Of a DNA stretch of 64,000 nt, positions 11,880 through 25,856 are shown piece by piece. The translations under genes were made by a program, and so were the position numbers. Source of the DNA: Allium sativum (Eukaryota; Streptophyta; Magnoliopsida; Asparagales; Amaryllidaceae); assembly GCA_030737875.1 (NCBI GenBank), contig CM060910.1:66720501-66784500 (forward strand). The letters are read 5' to 3'. Positions within the stretch are counted from its first letter, which is position 1. Every line of letters begins with the position of its first letter. The notes under the pieces were generated by a model. The model worked only from the letters and a program-made list of their open reading frames with translations, was not told where the DNA came from and did not search any database.

Positions 11880-13039
11880 CCGCTGTTGATGGAGATTTAA
11901 ATCTTTTTAAGAGAAAACATACTTCAATGACTTGTGGTCAGTAAACAATTCGAATCTTTCTCCCAAAAGATAATGTATCCACATCTTCAGTGCGATCATA
12001 ATCGCAGCTAGTTCCAAATCATGCGTGGGGTACCTCTTCTCATGTGGGTTTAGTTGCCGACTCGCAAAAGCGACAACTTTATCCCTTGCATTAATATTGT
12101 ACCTAATCTGGTACCACAAGAATCAGTGTATACTATCATCTCCTTGTTCCCCTTCAAAATAACCAACATTGGAGCATACATTAACTTCTCCTTTGGACTC
12201 TTAAATGTACACTCGCATCTTTCATCCCAGACAAAAAGCCTGATTATTTTTAGTCAATTTGATTAACGGTGTCTCTATCTTGGAAAAAACTTGGATAAAT
12301 TTACGATAATATCCAGCTTATCCCAAGAAACTTCTCACATTAGTGCATTCTTGGGTATAGACCAGTCTTGTACTATCGCCACCTTTGCAGGGTCTACGGC
12401 AATACCATTCTATGAGAAAACATGGCCCAAGAACCTCACTTCCCTTCTCCAGAAGTGACGTTAACACAATTTTGCCTTTAGCCGATGTTTCCTTAACACC
12501 ATTATGATTCTCAAATGCACATTGTGTTCTTTTTCTGTCCGTGAGTAGACCAGAATATCATCAACGAGCACAAGCACAAACTTATTTAATTGATTCTTGA
12601 AAGCACGATTCATGAGATCCACGAAATATGTTGGTGCGTTGGTCAACCCTAATGGCATGACCAACCACTCATAAAACCAGGTGGCCTCCGAAATGCTATC
12701 TTAGGCACACTCTCATTTGCTACCCGTAGCTGATGGAATCCTATCGCAAGGTCCAACCGAGAGAATATCCTTGCACCATTCAACTATTCGAATAAATTGT
12801 CTATTTGCGAACAATGATGTTTTTTTCTTTCTCGTTGCATTATTCGGCTTTCGGTAGTCTACACTTAATCGAAGGGAACCATCCTCCTTTGAGGCAAATA
12901 TAACAGGTGCTCCCCACTTGGAAATACTTCTCTGAATAAACCCCATTCTCAAGAGGTCACTCACTTGCACCTCGAGCTCTTGCTGCTCTCTGGGAGTCAT
13001 CCGTCGAAGAGACATCACTATTGGTCTGACATCTTTCAC
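11880..13039 (-). pseudogene. element A reverse transcriptase and RNase H
   Basis: RT begins in 13039-12713, where EQQELEVQVSDLL shows a glutamine codon at the place where element C has a stop. The catalytic box reads [10 protein letters not shown] in 12664-12461. RNase H is seen in 12119-11907 ([20 protein letters not shown] and [14 protein letters not shown]). The pieces lie in different frames with stops between them. Confidence 0.85.
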
Positions 13040-13256
13040 TAAATCAATATGGAACTCAATCTCTCAGTGTAGTGGAAGCCCGATCACTTCCTCAAAGATG
13101 TCTGGATACTCTCCAGCAATAGGCACATCCAATAAATCATCGTGTGGGATGTCAGGGAATACAAAAAACTGGTCATCACCTCATCAAGAGGTAGGCAGCC
13201 CAACACTACCCTCCACCCATCATCCTCCCCAATGCTCATCGAAGACCTCTCACAGT

Positions 13257-13650
13257 CTACCACCACCCCATGCGTCTTGAGACAATCGACTCTGAGGATA
13301 ATACCAAATCCAGTAAAGCCCAAAAAAAACAATCACAAGAAAACATGCATCCATGGCTCGATAAGACCAACCCATGACAAATCATGCAAAGGCTAGTGGA
13401 ACTACCAATCGAGTTCATCACAACTAAAGGTCGGTTAACGTTCTCGGGTTCCGATCCCAATTTATCTATTAGGTCACCAGATATAAGGGAATGGGAAGCC
13501 CTATTATCAAATAGAACTTGAATAGGAATATCATAAATTGAAAGCATACGTTGGATGACGATACCCTTTCCCTTCTCCGCCGCTGTTGGGGGCATGGACG
13601 AAGAAGGAACAACATTGATGGCATATGCTTCCACGATTTACTTTTGCATA
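13257..13650 (-). pseudogene. element A aspartic protease
   Basis: The frame 13634-13257 aligns with the protease part of element C. The active-site motif, DTGAS in C, reads DNRAS here, so the catalytic triplet is lost. Downstream conserved features (SLISGDLIDKLG, RPLVV) are kept before the frame shifts. Confidence 0.8.
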
Positions 13651-14636
13651 GGCGGTTCGGGATAGTCCTTCTTAAGATGTCCTGGTTTTTTGCAGTTATA
13701 ACATTTTTGCTCCTTTGCCTTGCAGTCTTTAACAAAATGATCTTTCCCTCACACTTGAAGCATCCTACTTCAAACTTGGACTTCTTCTTCAGTCCATCCT
13801 TGGCATGGAAAGGCTTTCTCTTATTAGGAAACTTTTTTTCTTTCCTTCACCGCCCTCTTGCGGTTTTGGCTCCTCCATTGGGACAACAGCAACAACTTCG
13901 GTCTTTGACTTGGGATAAAGTCTATCTGGCCTCAAAGCTTTCCCGACGATGGACTCAAAAGTCTCATCGATGTGATTTATAAGCCTCTCTCCCAAGTAAT
14001 CATCCAACCCCGTGATGAACTTCTCATTATTTTTCTCAGTAGTAACGATAAAAGACATTTCATATTTCGACAAAGTGTCGAACTCAACCACATCTCAGAA
14101 ACTGTCTTACCATTTTTCTTAAGTTATGCAACCTTCCAAAATAATTCCTACTTGTGAGTAGTCGGTATAAACTTCCCACTAAATTGGGCTTATAATTTGA
14201 TCCCAAGTAAACCGATCCTCTAGATTAGCAGCCTTAACGGCGTTCCACGAGCTCATATCCCTATCTTGGAGTTGATGGGAAGCCAACCTCCTGTTGGCGG
14301 CATCATCAAGCCTAAGATCCTCAAAGATACGCTCACAAGTATCAACCCAATCTTGGACCTCCATAGTCGACTATGTCCCTTGGAACAGTTTACCACCCAA
14401 ACTGGTAAAATCCTTATTCATGTTAGCAAAATCGGCCATGGGCGCCTGCATAAGTGCACCACCATCCTCAGTATCATTTGAGCAGATCCTTGCGTATTTT
14501 TAAGCATTTCCCTCATGAAGGTAGTAAACATCGTCTGCATATTAGGAGCATTAGCATTGTTGGCTCCTGAGACTGCTCCTTCCTCAACTCCGAAAGTAGA
14601 GTTCCTAGTAGTATTCCTTGCTTGACAACTCGTCAA
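13651..14636 (-). pseudogene. element A gag
   Basis: Gag pieces lie in order at 14636-14418 (MQTMFTTFMREML), 14364-14179 (EVQDWVDTCERIFEDL) and 14091-13789 (EFDTLSKYEMSFI, TGLDDYLGERLINHIDE). Each has a close counterpart in element C. Two CCHC knuckles are visible around 13660-13770 but a one-base shift breaks the first. It is clearly non-functional. Confidence 0.85.
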
Positions 14637-14847
14637 TCACTCTTAATCACTCTTTAAAGAAGTCGGTTAACCATCCTTGTAAGGAACCCTACTCAACGGT
14701 GCATGTGCAATGCGACTTTTCTTATATATACTAATAGCATATATAGATATATAGGTATAGTTTTAAAGCCTGATATACCAAAAATACACGCCCTTATATA
14801 CGTATACTCTTCCTCTTGGCACCACCCGCTTAGGTGAAACTATACAA

Positions 14848-14863
14848 CCTAAATCTGATACCA
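14848..14863 (-). promoter_or_regulatory. element A primer-binding site
   Basis: On the minus strand this reads tggtatcagatttagg, two bases inside the 5' LTR. It matches the tRNA-Met class of plant primer sites, with drift after the first ten bases. Confidence 0.8.
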
Positions 14864-14865
14864 AA

Positions 14866-16004
14866 TGTGACAACCGCCCTATACTAGTCGACACCCAATG
14901 AGTTGCGCTGTGGTGGTCCTAGACTAATACAAGATGACCATCAAGTTGAAACAAAAATAACTCAAGTAACATGTCATATATCTCATAGCGTATGGAATAA
15001 ATTATAGTATTAACATGACACGATATAAAATATGCAAGATAGTGTAAACTAAATGGTTCACAACTTAGAATAACATATTCATGTCACAACATAAGTACCA
15101 AAATAGACAAATATGGGTACATCTCCAAAATATTGTATCTAAAACAAAATTCACTACTAATTCCCATTGTAGTGGTTAATAAGGATAAACAAGGGTAAGA
15201 GTATATATCTAATACATGGGAGCCTCTTACTCGTCTCCGGTCAGCTACCCAGCACAACAACAAGTCATTAGTCTGCTCATTTAAGAGAACCCTGAGTAAT
15301 AAGAAGCAAGGCGTAAAACCCTAAGTCAAATAAAGTCCGGTGTAAGCAATAATAATTGCAATCACTATATAGGATAACACAATAGATATGATAAATCATA
15401 CCTGACCTGGCCCTGCATCCAAAGAGTTATCACCTATAATTATGTACTCTACTCTATGGAAATCATAATACTGAGTGCGAGTAAGTGATAAAGTGACAAT
15501 AGTCATTCAAACATATCAATCGTCCTTATAATCCCTTACTCGTTGCCTTGGATATACGACCATGTTCAACCTACACGATTCTCCAATCCTAGCCATTAGA
15601 GGGAGAGGAATCAAGGTCTACCTGTTGGTAACACCTAAGATGATGACCTCACACTAGGCCCGAGTGAGGATCCCGGGTTCCCTCGCACTAGGCCCCATAC
15701 TAGGAGAAAAGAACTCGCACTAGTCCAAATAGACCACACACGCACCATTCCTTCTCCGGTGTGTTCGTGCAGTTATCACGTAACGACAATCTCTTTTGTG
15801 TTAATTATCAGCAATGAAGTCCATTTTGGAAGTCACCCCAATGGTTCCCAACCGAAGCCTTTATGGTGACTTCCATTAAGACTTTCTCTGCATCTCAGTT
15901 TAAGCTAGTCATATTGGAGTTTTCTCTTCGAAGAGCCTCGTTCATCATCAAGGAGTAATATCAAGTCAAGTAGTACCATGAAGAACCCATTCGTCTTGCC
16001 CACT
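14866..16004 (-). repeat. element A 5' LTR, first part
   Basis: This matches the first 1.1 kb of 7517-10077. It is cut at 16004 by element B; the remainder of the LTR is at 31853-33283. Confidence 0.85.
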
Positions 16005-17285
16005 TGTAACGACTTGAAATTTTTCCCGTCTCAAGTCGGTAATTAAACCAACTCGAAACTTTCAAAATGACAGATTGTTATTGGCTCACAGGGTGGTCTG
16101 CTCCTTGCGTGTTCAGGGAATGCGCGGTGGTGGCACAATCACCGAAGTAAGGTGATGGTCCTTGAGGACGACGCGGTTGACATGACGGTCGTGGGGATGG
16201 CCATGCTCCTCGATAGACGAGAAATGAGGTGATCTTCGGTGGTGGCCGCCGGTGACTACGACGAGCGATGAGGTCAGTGAAGCGGAGAAAGGGCAGTGGT
16301 CTTAATTGAGCTCACGGTGGCCATCGTTTCCGATTTGGGAGGAAATGGAATTTTAGGGCATAATTAATTTGGGGAGAAATGAATCGGTGGTGGTGGAGCA
16401 ATTATTTTGCTGTTGGGAACAATGAAAAGGGAAAGGAGTAAAGTGTTTTCTGTTGTGAATGAAACAAAAAGGGTACGCACCTTTTTATAATACGATCGAA
16501 AGGAACACACAACAGACGAGAACAACAATGTTGAATGATTTCAAACAAAAGACAACAAGTGTTAAATTTTACAGTAAAACAAGGACAGATGGTAAGTAGT
16601 TTCCACCGCCCAAATTTGAAATAAGATTTATCTGATATAATTTGAATATTGCTTAACAAAGGCACGGTTGAACTAACCTTATTAGTGAATGGCGTAAACG
16701 TTAGACTAAACCCAGCTGAAGTGAAAACGTTGTTTATGCATTTAAATTTGTTATCAATTTAACAACCACTATTAGTAATTTAAATTTAGCATTACGCAAT
16801 TGTACACTTAGTAAATTAAAATTTCAAAGTTTGCAATATAATTCCAACAATTATCAACCTATTAAATCATGTAAATGTCGTTTATTACGCGATTCGAATT
16901 TCTTTGTTAAAATAAAACGTTTCTTTACAAAAATTACAAAATATATTCTTCAACATTAACTTTAGTTTAAACGTTAAATTCCAAATATTCAAACAACTCA
17001 AAATTAATTAATATCGTTTGCTCTAATACCCGTTCATATTGAAATTTACGTACGGAATTCTAATTTAAAAGTAAATTCGAATAAATGCAAATTTATTATG
17101 ACTTTCTCAAAACATTCACGATGCAGTTTAATTTATGAAAAGGATTTTATTAAAATAAACTCAAATATCTCTCAAAATAAACAAAATTCCAAATTATATA
17201 ACAAAATCCCAATATAATTATTATTTTATTGTTAAATCTAAAATAAATTTATATTATTAAATGTCAAAATTACCAGTTCATTACA
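16005..17285 (-). repeat. element B 3' LTR, internally deleted
   Basis: It starts tgtaacgac and ends attaca. Its first 90 bp match 18646-18735 and the rest, from about 16095, matches 30661-31852. About 2.1 kb present in the other LTR is missing at the join near 16094. Paired open frames at 16402-16665 and 30968-31231 are the same LTR sequence, not genes. Confidence 0.85.
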
Positions 17286-18645
17286 TTCTCCCCCACTTAG
17301 ATCTTTTCGTCCTCGAAAAGAAGAGTTGTAAAATTTATGTAAACATATCTTCCTTATAAAATTTTATTGAAACTAAATAATCAAATCTCCTTAGCAAACT
17401 TGAGAATTTATCAAATAATTCCAGGAACACAAAACTCCGTATATTTAAATTTGTAAGCTTTTACATCGTACTTCTATTTATACAAGTTATTATATTGAAA
17501 ACTAGATGAGGAAATTTTCTATATTTCAAATCTAGAAACCGAACAAATATTTGAAAGCCTTAAAATAATTTCTCCGAACTTAGAATACCGTTTTATTTCA
17601 AACCATTGAAATACTATATATTTCTTTCATATAGAGAATCATACTTCACCTCGGGATTTCAAAATCGAAATCGCTTTTCAAAACTTCAACATACTATGAT
17701 AAAGATCATATCAACATATATGTTCCACCTCCTCGAGAAGTTCTCCCCCTATGACAAGGTTTAGCTCAACCTATGGCACGAAATAGTGTATATATATATA
17801 TATAAATGATGTCTCTCCGGACCCCTAAAGTAGACCATCACCAAGGACTCTTACAATCCTAAATCACACACCCTTTCTTTAGTCACGGTTTACCCAAATC
17901 CAAGGTACACATCAAATCATTTTATATCCTGAAGCTATAAATTCTTTCGCACCAATAATACGCAAATACTTTCAATCATAGTATTTTGTCATTCAAGCAT
18001 TTCAAATATCGGGATTCAAATCGTCGAAATTCCTTTTTGCTTATAAACCACTTTTATAAGCTATTCATCATATCCAAAATAATTGGAAAAACAATTACGA
18101 TCAATACTTGAAAATTAATTCAATCAATTGAAAGTACAATTTTCAACTTTCAAACATACAACTTACGTTTCATATTTCGAAATCAATTATCTTATTCAAA
18201 TATTTCAAGTCTAAATCAAAGACCTTTTTACTAGGTTTCAAGATATTTTCGGAAACCCGTACTTAGGTACTCATCTTCGATTTTTCAACAAAATCTCTTT
18301 TCCCAAAAAAAGATTGAATACCATTTCATTAGTTTTTCTTTTATTTCCCTTGCTACTTCCGGACATTTGACGATCGATTTCGAAAATCCTTTCCGCAAAG
18401 CTTTTAAGTTGGAAATTCGAAAGAAGCTTTTATTTTCAAAAAAAAATATTTTCCTACAAAATATCTTATTACCAAATCTTCTTCAAAGATATTTTATTTT
18501 CGAAATCTCTTTCAAAAAAGTTTTTTTTGTATTCCGTTGATTCTAGCATCAATTCTGCTCATTCTAAGGTATTTCTACTTTATCTCTAATGAGTTTTTAA
18601 ACCGAGTAAGCCAAGCTTTGTATGAACCAAAGCTCTGATACCAGC
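17286..18645 (-). other. element B internal region, non-coding
   Basis: AT-rich sequence with no protein domain. It opens with ttctcccccactt, a reversed purine tract, and ends with the reversed primer-binding site. A short TA run lies near 17788-17803. This is the layout of a non-autonomous LTR element. Confidence 0.75.
18628..18643 (-). promoter_or_regulatory. element B primer-binding site
   Basis: The minus strand reads tggtatcagagctttgg, two bases inside the 5' LTR. It is a canonical tRNA-Met type site. Confidence 0.85.
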
Positions 18646-20681
18646 TATAACGACCTAGAATTTTGCCGGTCTCAAGTCGGTAACTAAACCAACTCGAAAC
18701 GTTCAAAATGACAGATTGTTATTGGCTCACAGGGTTTAAACAGAATTAATACCGAATCACATAGTACAATAATTGCAGCGGAATAAAATTTCATATAAAA
18801 GAGTTTACAATATTTACAGTGGAAGATAAATAAATTTTTATACATAAATGTCTTTAAATTTATTTACCTTTTCGAGCTTAGAGCGCACATGCGTCTTCAC
18901 GTTTTCACATCCTCTCTATTTCGTTGCGAGCTGAAATCTCTAAACCTGTAACACTATGGGACAGACCCGAGCATTCAATGCAAAATACACAAAACACCTG
19001 AGTCGGGATTAAACTTATTTCAAGTTAGCGAACTTCGATAAACAAGAAATATAATTTGTTTAATCCTAATAACATATATTAAATGACTTGAGTATAGAAA
19101 CCATGAACTGCTTAAATACTTCCCATAGCGGAGCGAACATGCACATGCATTCAATAAAATGGTACAGCAAAAAGGGTGATACACAGAATGTAAATTAACG
19201 GGTTCAAAATTGCAGATAGGACAACATGCATGCGGATGGACAATAATACTTACTGCCGCATGAAACCTTAACATGAAATGGCCATATTTAATCAGGCGGC
19301 TTAACTTAACATGCGGTGAAAGGTAAAGGGGACATGTTCGTGATCAAGTTTGAAATGCAGCAAAAAATAATAATATAAATTGTGATGAGTCAAGAAACCT
19401 GCAATAGCCTAAATCATGGTGAACAAGGGAAACAAGCATGCCACTGTGCCTAAATTCAAGACCATACGTACGGGCAGAACAATATTTCAGAATTTAACCA
19501 ATAAATGTAAGCAAAACATAGATGCATGCTGTAGCCTAAATGCATGTAATAAAATATGACAGGCAACAACGAAGGAGTAACAAGTTGTATGTCAATAATA
19601 TGTTCGAACTTAGTGCAACCATACATACAGAGTGAGATATTCACATGGCAACAACAAAATCAAGAGCTTAGGGAATGACCAGTCACGCTTACAGCAAGTT
19701 ATCAAAGCATGCATAATAGTTGAACTTGCAGGTGGTCTTAGGTCAGGGAAGTAATAAAAGTCAGACTAAATCTCCAACTACGCATGAACGTGGTATGACC
19801 AAGCAAAATTAAGTGGACGTGGTTTTTGTTCGAAAATATGGTACATGTGTGTCTTAGATGCAAGGTATACACATATATATTTATATTTCAACCAAGACAA
19901 AATGTATGGACCCAAATTTGAAGTCGATGCATGTTCTGTAAACTAAGGTATGATTTTCTTTCCTTTCCACAAGGCGCATGTTACAAGTGCTGCTTATATA
20001 TGTTTCAGTTTTAGAACCTTATTTCAAAAGACCAAATATATGTGTATAATACCCAACTTCTAAGATTTTAGGTAACCAAATTTTTGTCATCTAAACCATA
20101 AAACCAACTCAAATATACAGTGAGTACATGCATGGACCTTATACATATGGAACAGGTTATATCATACAAATATTTTGCCATACAGTTTAAAATATATGGA
20201 AATAACCAAACACTGACTCACATATAAACTAGAACTGCACTATAATATTCTTGAATTAATAGAATTGGGATATAAGTAGTTCCAATGAACAGACAATATA
20301 ATTTTACTGGGTTCCAAAATAAACGTTTTAAACTAGCTTAATAGCAAGAGTTCAAACCTGACAAATCAAAGTGGCAACTTAAACAACTAAGAGGCTAACC
20401 CAAAAAGGAAGCAACCCTATGTAGAAGTGTCAATAGCAGTGCTGTTATAGTGGTGTGACACGCATGAAAAAGGGAAACCAACATAGCATGGCCAAGCAAC
20501 AATTACACTTAGTGAGAATTGATGTAGCGAACTTGAAAAGAGTTTAATCGTAAGGTTACTTACATTGCGTCGACGAACCGGACAGCGGAGATAGAGAGAG
20601 CTTCGCGAGACGGTGCACTGCGAGGTGCTGATAGTGAACGACGATTTCTGGTTCAACAAAAAGAACGAGGGGATGAGCCTT
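18646..20681 (-). repeat. element B 5' LTR, first part
   Basis: It begins tataacgacctag, matching tgtaacgactt of the other LTR with one change in the terminal TG. Only the first 90 bp have a counterpart in the short LTR. The rest is taken as native LTR that the other copy lost, but a separate insertion here cannot be excluded. No gene was recognised. Confidence 0.7.
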
Positions 20682-20699
20682 CACTACAACAAAATTGAC

Positions 20700-20910
20700 T
20701 TTTTGCGACGCTTTTATGTGTCATAGAAAATTCAACTTGTGTCGCAAGAAATAAATAGCGACAGTAAAATTAGTGTCACGCAAGTGTCGCAAATGGTGGG
20801 GACGCAAATGAAACTTGTCGACAAAAATAAACATCGCAAAAAAATAATTTATTGCGACACAAATTATGTTACCAAAAATGGTTTGTGCCGCAAATGGTTT
20901 GCGTCGCTAA
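20700..20910. repeat. CACTA sub-terminal gcgac motif cluster (left)
   Basis: Short direct and inverted copies of gcgac/gtcgc and cgcaaa occur about every 15 to 30 bp. In CACTA elements such clusters are binding sites for the TNPA-type protein. That function is inferred from the family. Confidence 0.6.
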
Positions 20911-21847
20911 TGTTGTTGTTTCTAGTGTCCTTATTTGCGACACAATATTAAAGTCGTTAAAATGTGTCAAGCGCGACATAAAATTATATTGCAAAAAAAT
21001 TATATTCGTATCTTTATTGCACTTAATCAAATTTCTAACAACACATATATACATCGCTAGTATTATTTGCATTTGCGACATTCACATGTGCTATTAAAGT
21101 TGTTCGGTGTTACCAATGCTTAAACCATAAGCTTTTCCCTTTAGGAGATTACAAATCGATGATAATTGTCCCTAAACGACCATTATATACATTGCAATAG
21201 ACATTCATTATCAATAACATTTTCCTTTTTCGGTTATTCTATATTTACACTTGCAAGCAATTAATTGCACTTTCATATCGTCTAACATCAAATAACCATA
21301 TAAACAGATAATAATAAGAATTAAAAATAATCTTTAAAAATTAACTTTTCATCATACACTTTTTTTTACTGAATAAGTGGGCCATCAGTTCAACTAACAT
21401 TTATTACTGCTTAAAAGGTTGCATTTTGATTTGCATTTTCAACTTGTTTTTTTCTTTCCAATGTTCATAACTGCTGGCAATTCTTCTTTCCTAAAGCAAA
21501 CTTCAAGTGCACTAAATCACATATGCATATAAGTAAATCTTGTATGTCAAATTAGAATTTATACCAATACATATGTAATTGATTTTCAGGACAAACAATA
21601 GCAAATGCACATTTCATGTCAAACTCCATAAACTTTGCAACCTCACATCATCCACATACATTGCTGCTTCACTATATGCAAGAAACATCAAAACGTAGTA
21701 GCTAAAACTCACCTAATAAACATTGAAATATCGCATAACTTCAAGAGTATCACAGCTCCAACATAATTCTAGCAGCGTACAAATAACATGAATGTAGAAT
21801 TCTTCCTCATCACCTTGCTTTATTAATATCTTCTTTGTCATCCGATG

Positions 21848-21924
21848 TCACCATTGATTCCATCTTTCTAGTCCTGTACCTCTTTTGGTTGGCATGACTA
21901 AAGACTTTGCTTTTGGGGCCACTG
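21848..21924 (-). other. terminal-exon-like segment in the CACTA element
   Basis: On the minus strand a splice acceptor (gcttttgtag) is followed by about 25 lysine-rich codons (VAPKAKSLVMPTKRG) and a stop at 21848. It could be the last exon of the element's own TNPA-like gene or of a captured gene. No family was recognised. Confidence 0.3.
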
Positions 21925-24778
21925 CTACAAAAGCAAAAGAATAAAAACATTGTTTATTTCATATCTTATTGACTGGCATTTTCTACACATTTTACAAATC
22001 AAGCGCAACATACTTCCAGCTAAAGAGACTTTATATAAACTATGAAGATGCAATTTTGAGATATTAAATTTTACAAAGCAAATTTTTTACTAATTGCTGT
22101 CAATTTATAAATAAAAAATCTCACTATGCAACACCACTAACTGAAGCATACTAGTGCAAGAACCAGGCCAAATATTTTGCTACCTTCATACAATTTTTCA
22201 TAATACCAGAGTCAGCACGATACTTCCACCATATTATAACTCTTGTATACGTAATACAATTTTAAATGGAGTATCACTACTAAGAAAATGAAATAATTAG
22301 TTGCTAATCAAAGTTAGTCGTTGTTAACTGTACGAAAGTTCACATAAATTAGTTCCTTTATATACCACAAGTTGTTATCCCAACATCAATTCCCATTAAA
22401 AAATAATTATATTTATTTTAATATTTATGATTGTAATAGATTAATGAAAATGAAACCAATGCAAATGACAGTGTCATTACATGTTCTGCAACGTAATAGT
22501 CAGTTGACATAAAAATTAATAATGGTAAAATTTCATCATTTGACATTGCCAAGGACGTTATAATTTTGTAAGTGATTTGTCAACAATGATACGTTCCCAA
22601 TTTTCCTTTCACGTTCAATTCCACCTTGGACATCCAAGCTAAAAATAATGCTAGACTAATTAAAGTATTCTCACGTTTGTGCATATGGATAAAACTCGTA
22701 CCTTTTGCTGAAATTCACAATTGAAAGTTCCTATTGCTCAATATTTCAACAACATAAGATTTTGATATAAAACTCTTTCTTAAAAACGTCACAAAAATAT
22801 GTTTTTAGCTAATATAAGAAGTGAAAATGAATATGAGTTTACATAGAAATTAGAGCAGTATTATATATTATTATACTCATGGATTATTGCTAACATATAA
22901 AAGAAAGAGAAAAGCAACAAGTTTATCAGTTAAAAATTTTGTGTTAAGTAGCAAAGGACACACCATACATAAAAATATAATCCTAAGGCTTTATAGTAGA
23001 GATAATTACTACCCATTTTAAGTTTCCTTACCTCCTTGTGCTTGCTAAATTATGTGTTTGATCATCCTACAATCGAACCCCCAAGAATCTTAAATTAAAA
23101 TAAAAGAGTTTGGAGAACTTCAACATCATCAAAAAATTACGTGGGGTTCATTGGGTAATCACAATCACTATACCTAACTAGTTATTACACCAAGAAATAA
23201 AATAATACATTTATGTCTGTTTAGTACCGCACCTAGAAAAAGTACAACCAAATTAATAGTGGTGTTCATTTTGTTATGCTTGACAATGATACTTCATAAA
23301 AGCACAATCCAAAGCCTGTGTGATTAGTTTTCATATGGTGCTAAGCTTGAATCTTAAAGAATAGAGTTTTCATATTGTGCTAAGCTTTAATCTTAAGGAT
23401 ATGAGGATGGGGATACTCTGTTGATATGATAATAGAATATTCATATAGACAATTGTGTAAATATAACATTTTTCTTAAAATCGCTAAAACCTTTAGAGTA
23501 ACAAATGGTCATACTTAAACTTGGTCTATGTGACAAAGTTTAAGGTACCTGCATCCAGTTATTGAAAAGATTGCATGATCATGGGATATGTTATTAAGTG
23601 TTTCCAGCCTAAATGCATAAAGAATAAATAACAAACTAAGAAAAATATAAAAAGTATGTCTGTTTTGTATGCAGTTTGCTAGAATCACTCGCACTCAAAA
23701 AAAAATATGGTTAGGGTTGAACGACTAAGTTGGATACGATTCAAACCCATGATACAAACATGATTACTTATGTATAAATAAACAAGATGCGATGTCAACG
23801 ATCATTCTATTGTAATGACTGAATATGTATTCCTTTATTTCTCGGAAGTTACCTCACAGTAATAAAACCGTCACCTTCTTAAGCAAATTTCTAGTAATTG
23901 TTACCTCAACATATATGTGGCCCATTAAAAACTAATGAATAAACATATTGAAATTTGAAACATGAAAGACTATCTTTATTTTGGAATCTAACTAAATAAT
24001 AATATTTAGTTACATGGAAAAATAATAATAGAACACACGTATCATGCTTTTAAACAATGCTATTAATGGAAGCGCGAACCTTAAGCTACGATTTATGAAA
24101 TCAATCTTCAAACAGAATGTACATTATAGATTTGGACTCCATAGCTGAAACCATGATCCTCAAATTAGTTATTAACTGTGAAATGGACTAAAATTGAGTA
24201 GATTATATTCTGATTCAAACGATAACAGTGGCCGAGGGGAAAATTATGAAGGCAAGCAAAAAACAGGGAAGCCTACCAAAAAAATAAAAAAGAACTACTT
24301 TCAATATAACTCTCTTGATTACTTAGGTGCCATTTTGATCAGATGCAACAAAAAAGTACAGGACAGCTTACGTATGACAAAAAAAATCATAATCAGAAAG
24401 ATTTGAATTGACAAACCGACATTGCTTATATTTCTGAATCTTCTGAATTCTGATACATGGATAATCAAATGCTGGTTTCTTCTGTGTATGAAGGTAGTAA
24501 ATTATATCATAATCTAGGCTGTACAAAAGAATTATTTTCCCCTATGTTATATATAATAGAAATAAACAATCTAATTAATATATATATATATATATATTTT
24601 GTAATCATTATATGATTTACCTAGATAGACCTTACAGGAAATTTTTTAGCTTTTTTAAATGCTTGTTGATCATAACAAAGCACAGTAAGGAAACAGTCTG
24701 TGTTGTTGTCTACAACAGCTCCTTTTAGAGTTGAGTGATTCTCTGCAAATTTTGAAGCTGGAATGCACCGATACTTAC

Positions 24779-24820
24779 GTTGCTAGCCCAATATTTATCT
24801 TGACCAACATTGAAATTGAC
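24779..24820 (-). other. 42-nt internal-exon-like segment in the CACTA element
   Basis: The minus strand shows acceptor ttttgttag, then exactly 14 codons (VNFNVGQDKYWASN), then the perfect donor gtaagt. Open, in-phase and bounded on both sides, it looks like a true mini-exon. The peptide resembles the one in 27115-27160. Confidence 0.4.
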
Positions 24821-24986
24821 CTAACAAAAAATTAATGGAATTTACATAAACAATGTTATTTAGTCAATGCTAATGAACACTTATCTAGTGGCGAGACACC
24901 TAATATGAGTTGGTAGACGTCTTCTCTTTGATAACCAAGGCATGTGCATTCAAAAAAATTATTAAAATGAAAAATAATAATAAAAC

Positions 24987-25856
24987 CAGTGTAGTTAAGG
25001 CGAAAAAGCCACAAAAAGCCCCACGCTGGTACCTAGCGCTTTTTGGCGCCTAGGGCTTTTTTGGGCGCCATGAGCATGAGTTCTGTTGTGCTACAGTTAA
25101 AAAAACTGCAATGCACTTGTTTAAAAAAAAACTGCACATATTTAATTAAGAAAACTGCATTTGTTCAAAATCAAACACTGCAATTGTTCAAAAAAAAAAT
25201 CTGCAGTTGTTCAAAACAAAAAAAAAATCTCTAGTTGTTAAAAAAACAGCATTTGTTTTAAAAACTGCACTGTTTTAAAAAAAAAAGAAATATGCAATGC
25301 ACCTGTTTAAAAATAATGTACTTAATTTTTAAAAAAAAAAAAAAAAAGAACACTACACTTGCACTTATTTAAAAAAAAAACAGCAGTTCCTAAAAAAACA
25401 AAAAAAACCCGCACTTTAATTTAAATAGCAAAGCACGGCTGCACCAAGCAAATAAACCAAAAAAAAGCTTTAGTTTACAGAAGAAGCAGCTGTTGCTATT
25501 CAAAATCGAGTCTCAGGAATGCTTGAGCTCCAGATGGATGCCGATCAGACAAGATTCGAATGGATGAAAGCAAAATCAGTTGATTTTGTTGATTTCGAGC
25601 TCGCAATATATCTTCGTCGACGCTCCTTTTCTTATTTTCTATTCGATAAATGACGTAAAGGTAGTTGGATAACCCTAAATTGAACGAAACGGACTCGACT
25701 TTGGGCCTGGGCGCCAAATAAAACAAAAACTCACTAAAGCGCGCGTTTTCCAATCATCGCTTTTTCCAGCGCTTTTCTGGCGCCTCGAGGACCAGAAAAG
25801 CACTAGGCTCGCGCCTAGGGCTTTTTGGCGCCTAGGCGAGCGCCTTGACTACACTG
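24987..25856. mobile_element. hAT-type non-autonomous element, 870 bp
   Basis: It is flanked by a perfect 8-bp duplication aataaaac (24979-24986 and 25857-25864). The ends are inverted, cagtgtagttaaggcg against cagtgtagtcaaggcg. Inside both ends are further mirrored gcgcctagggcttttt blocks, so long arms can pair. The middle (about 25070-25440) is a degenerate array of ctgca-cttgtt-poly(A) units. No transposase is encoded. Confidence 0.85.

Noticed and set aside
16402..16665. 87-codon minus-strand frame conserved at 30968-31231
   Set aside because: The conservation is explained by the two LTRs of element B, not by selection on a protein.
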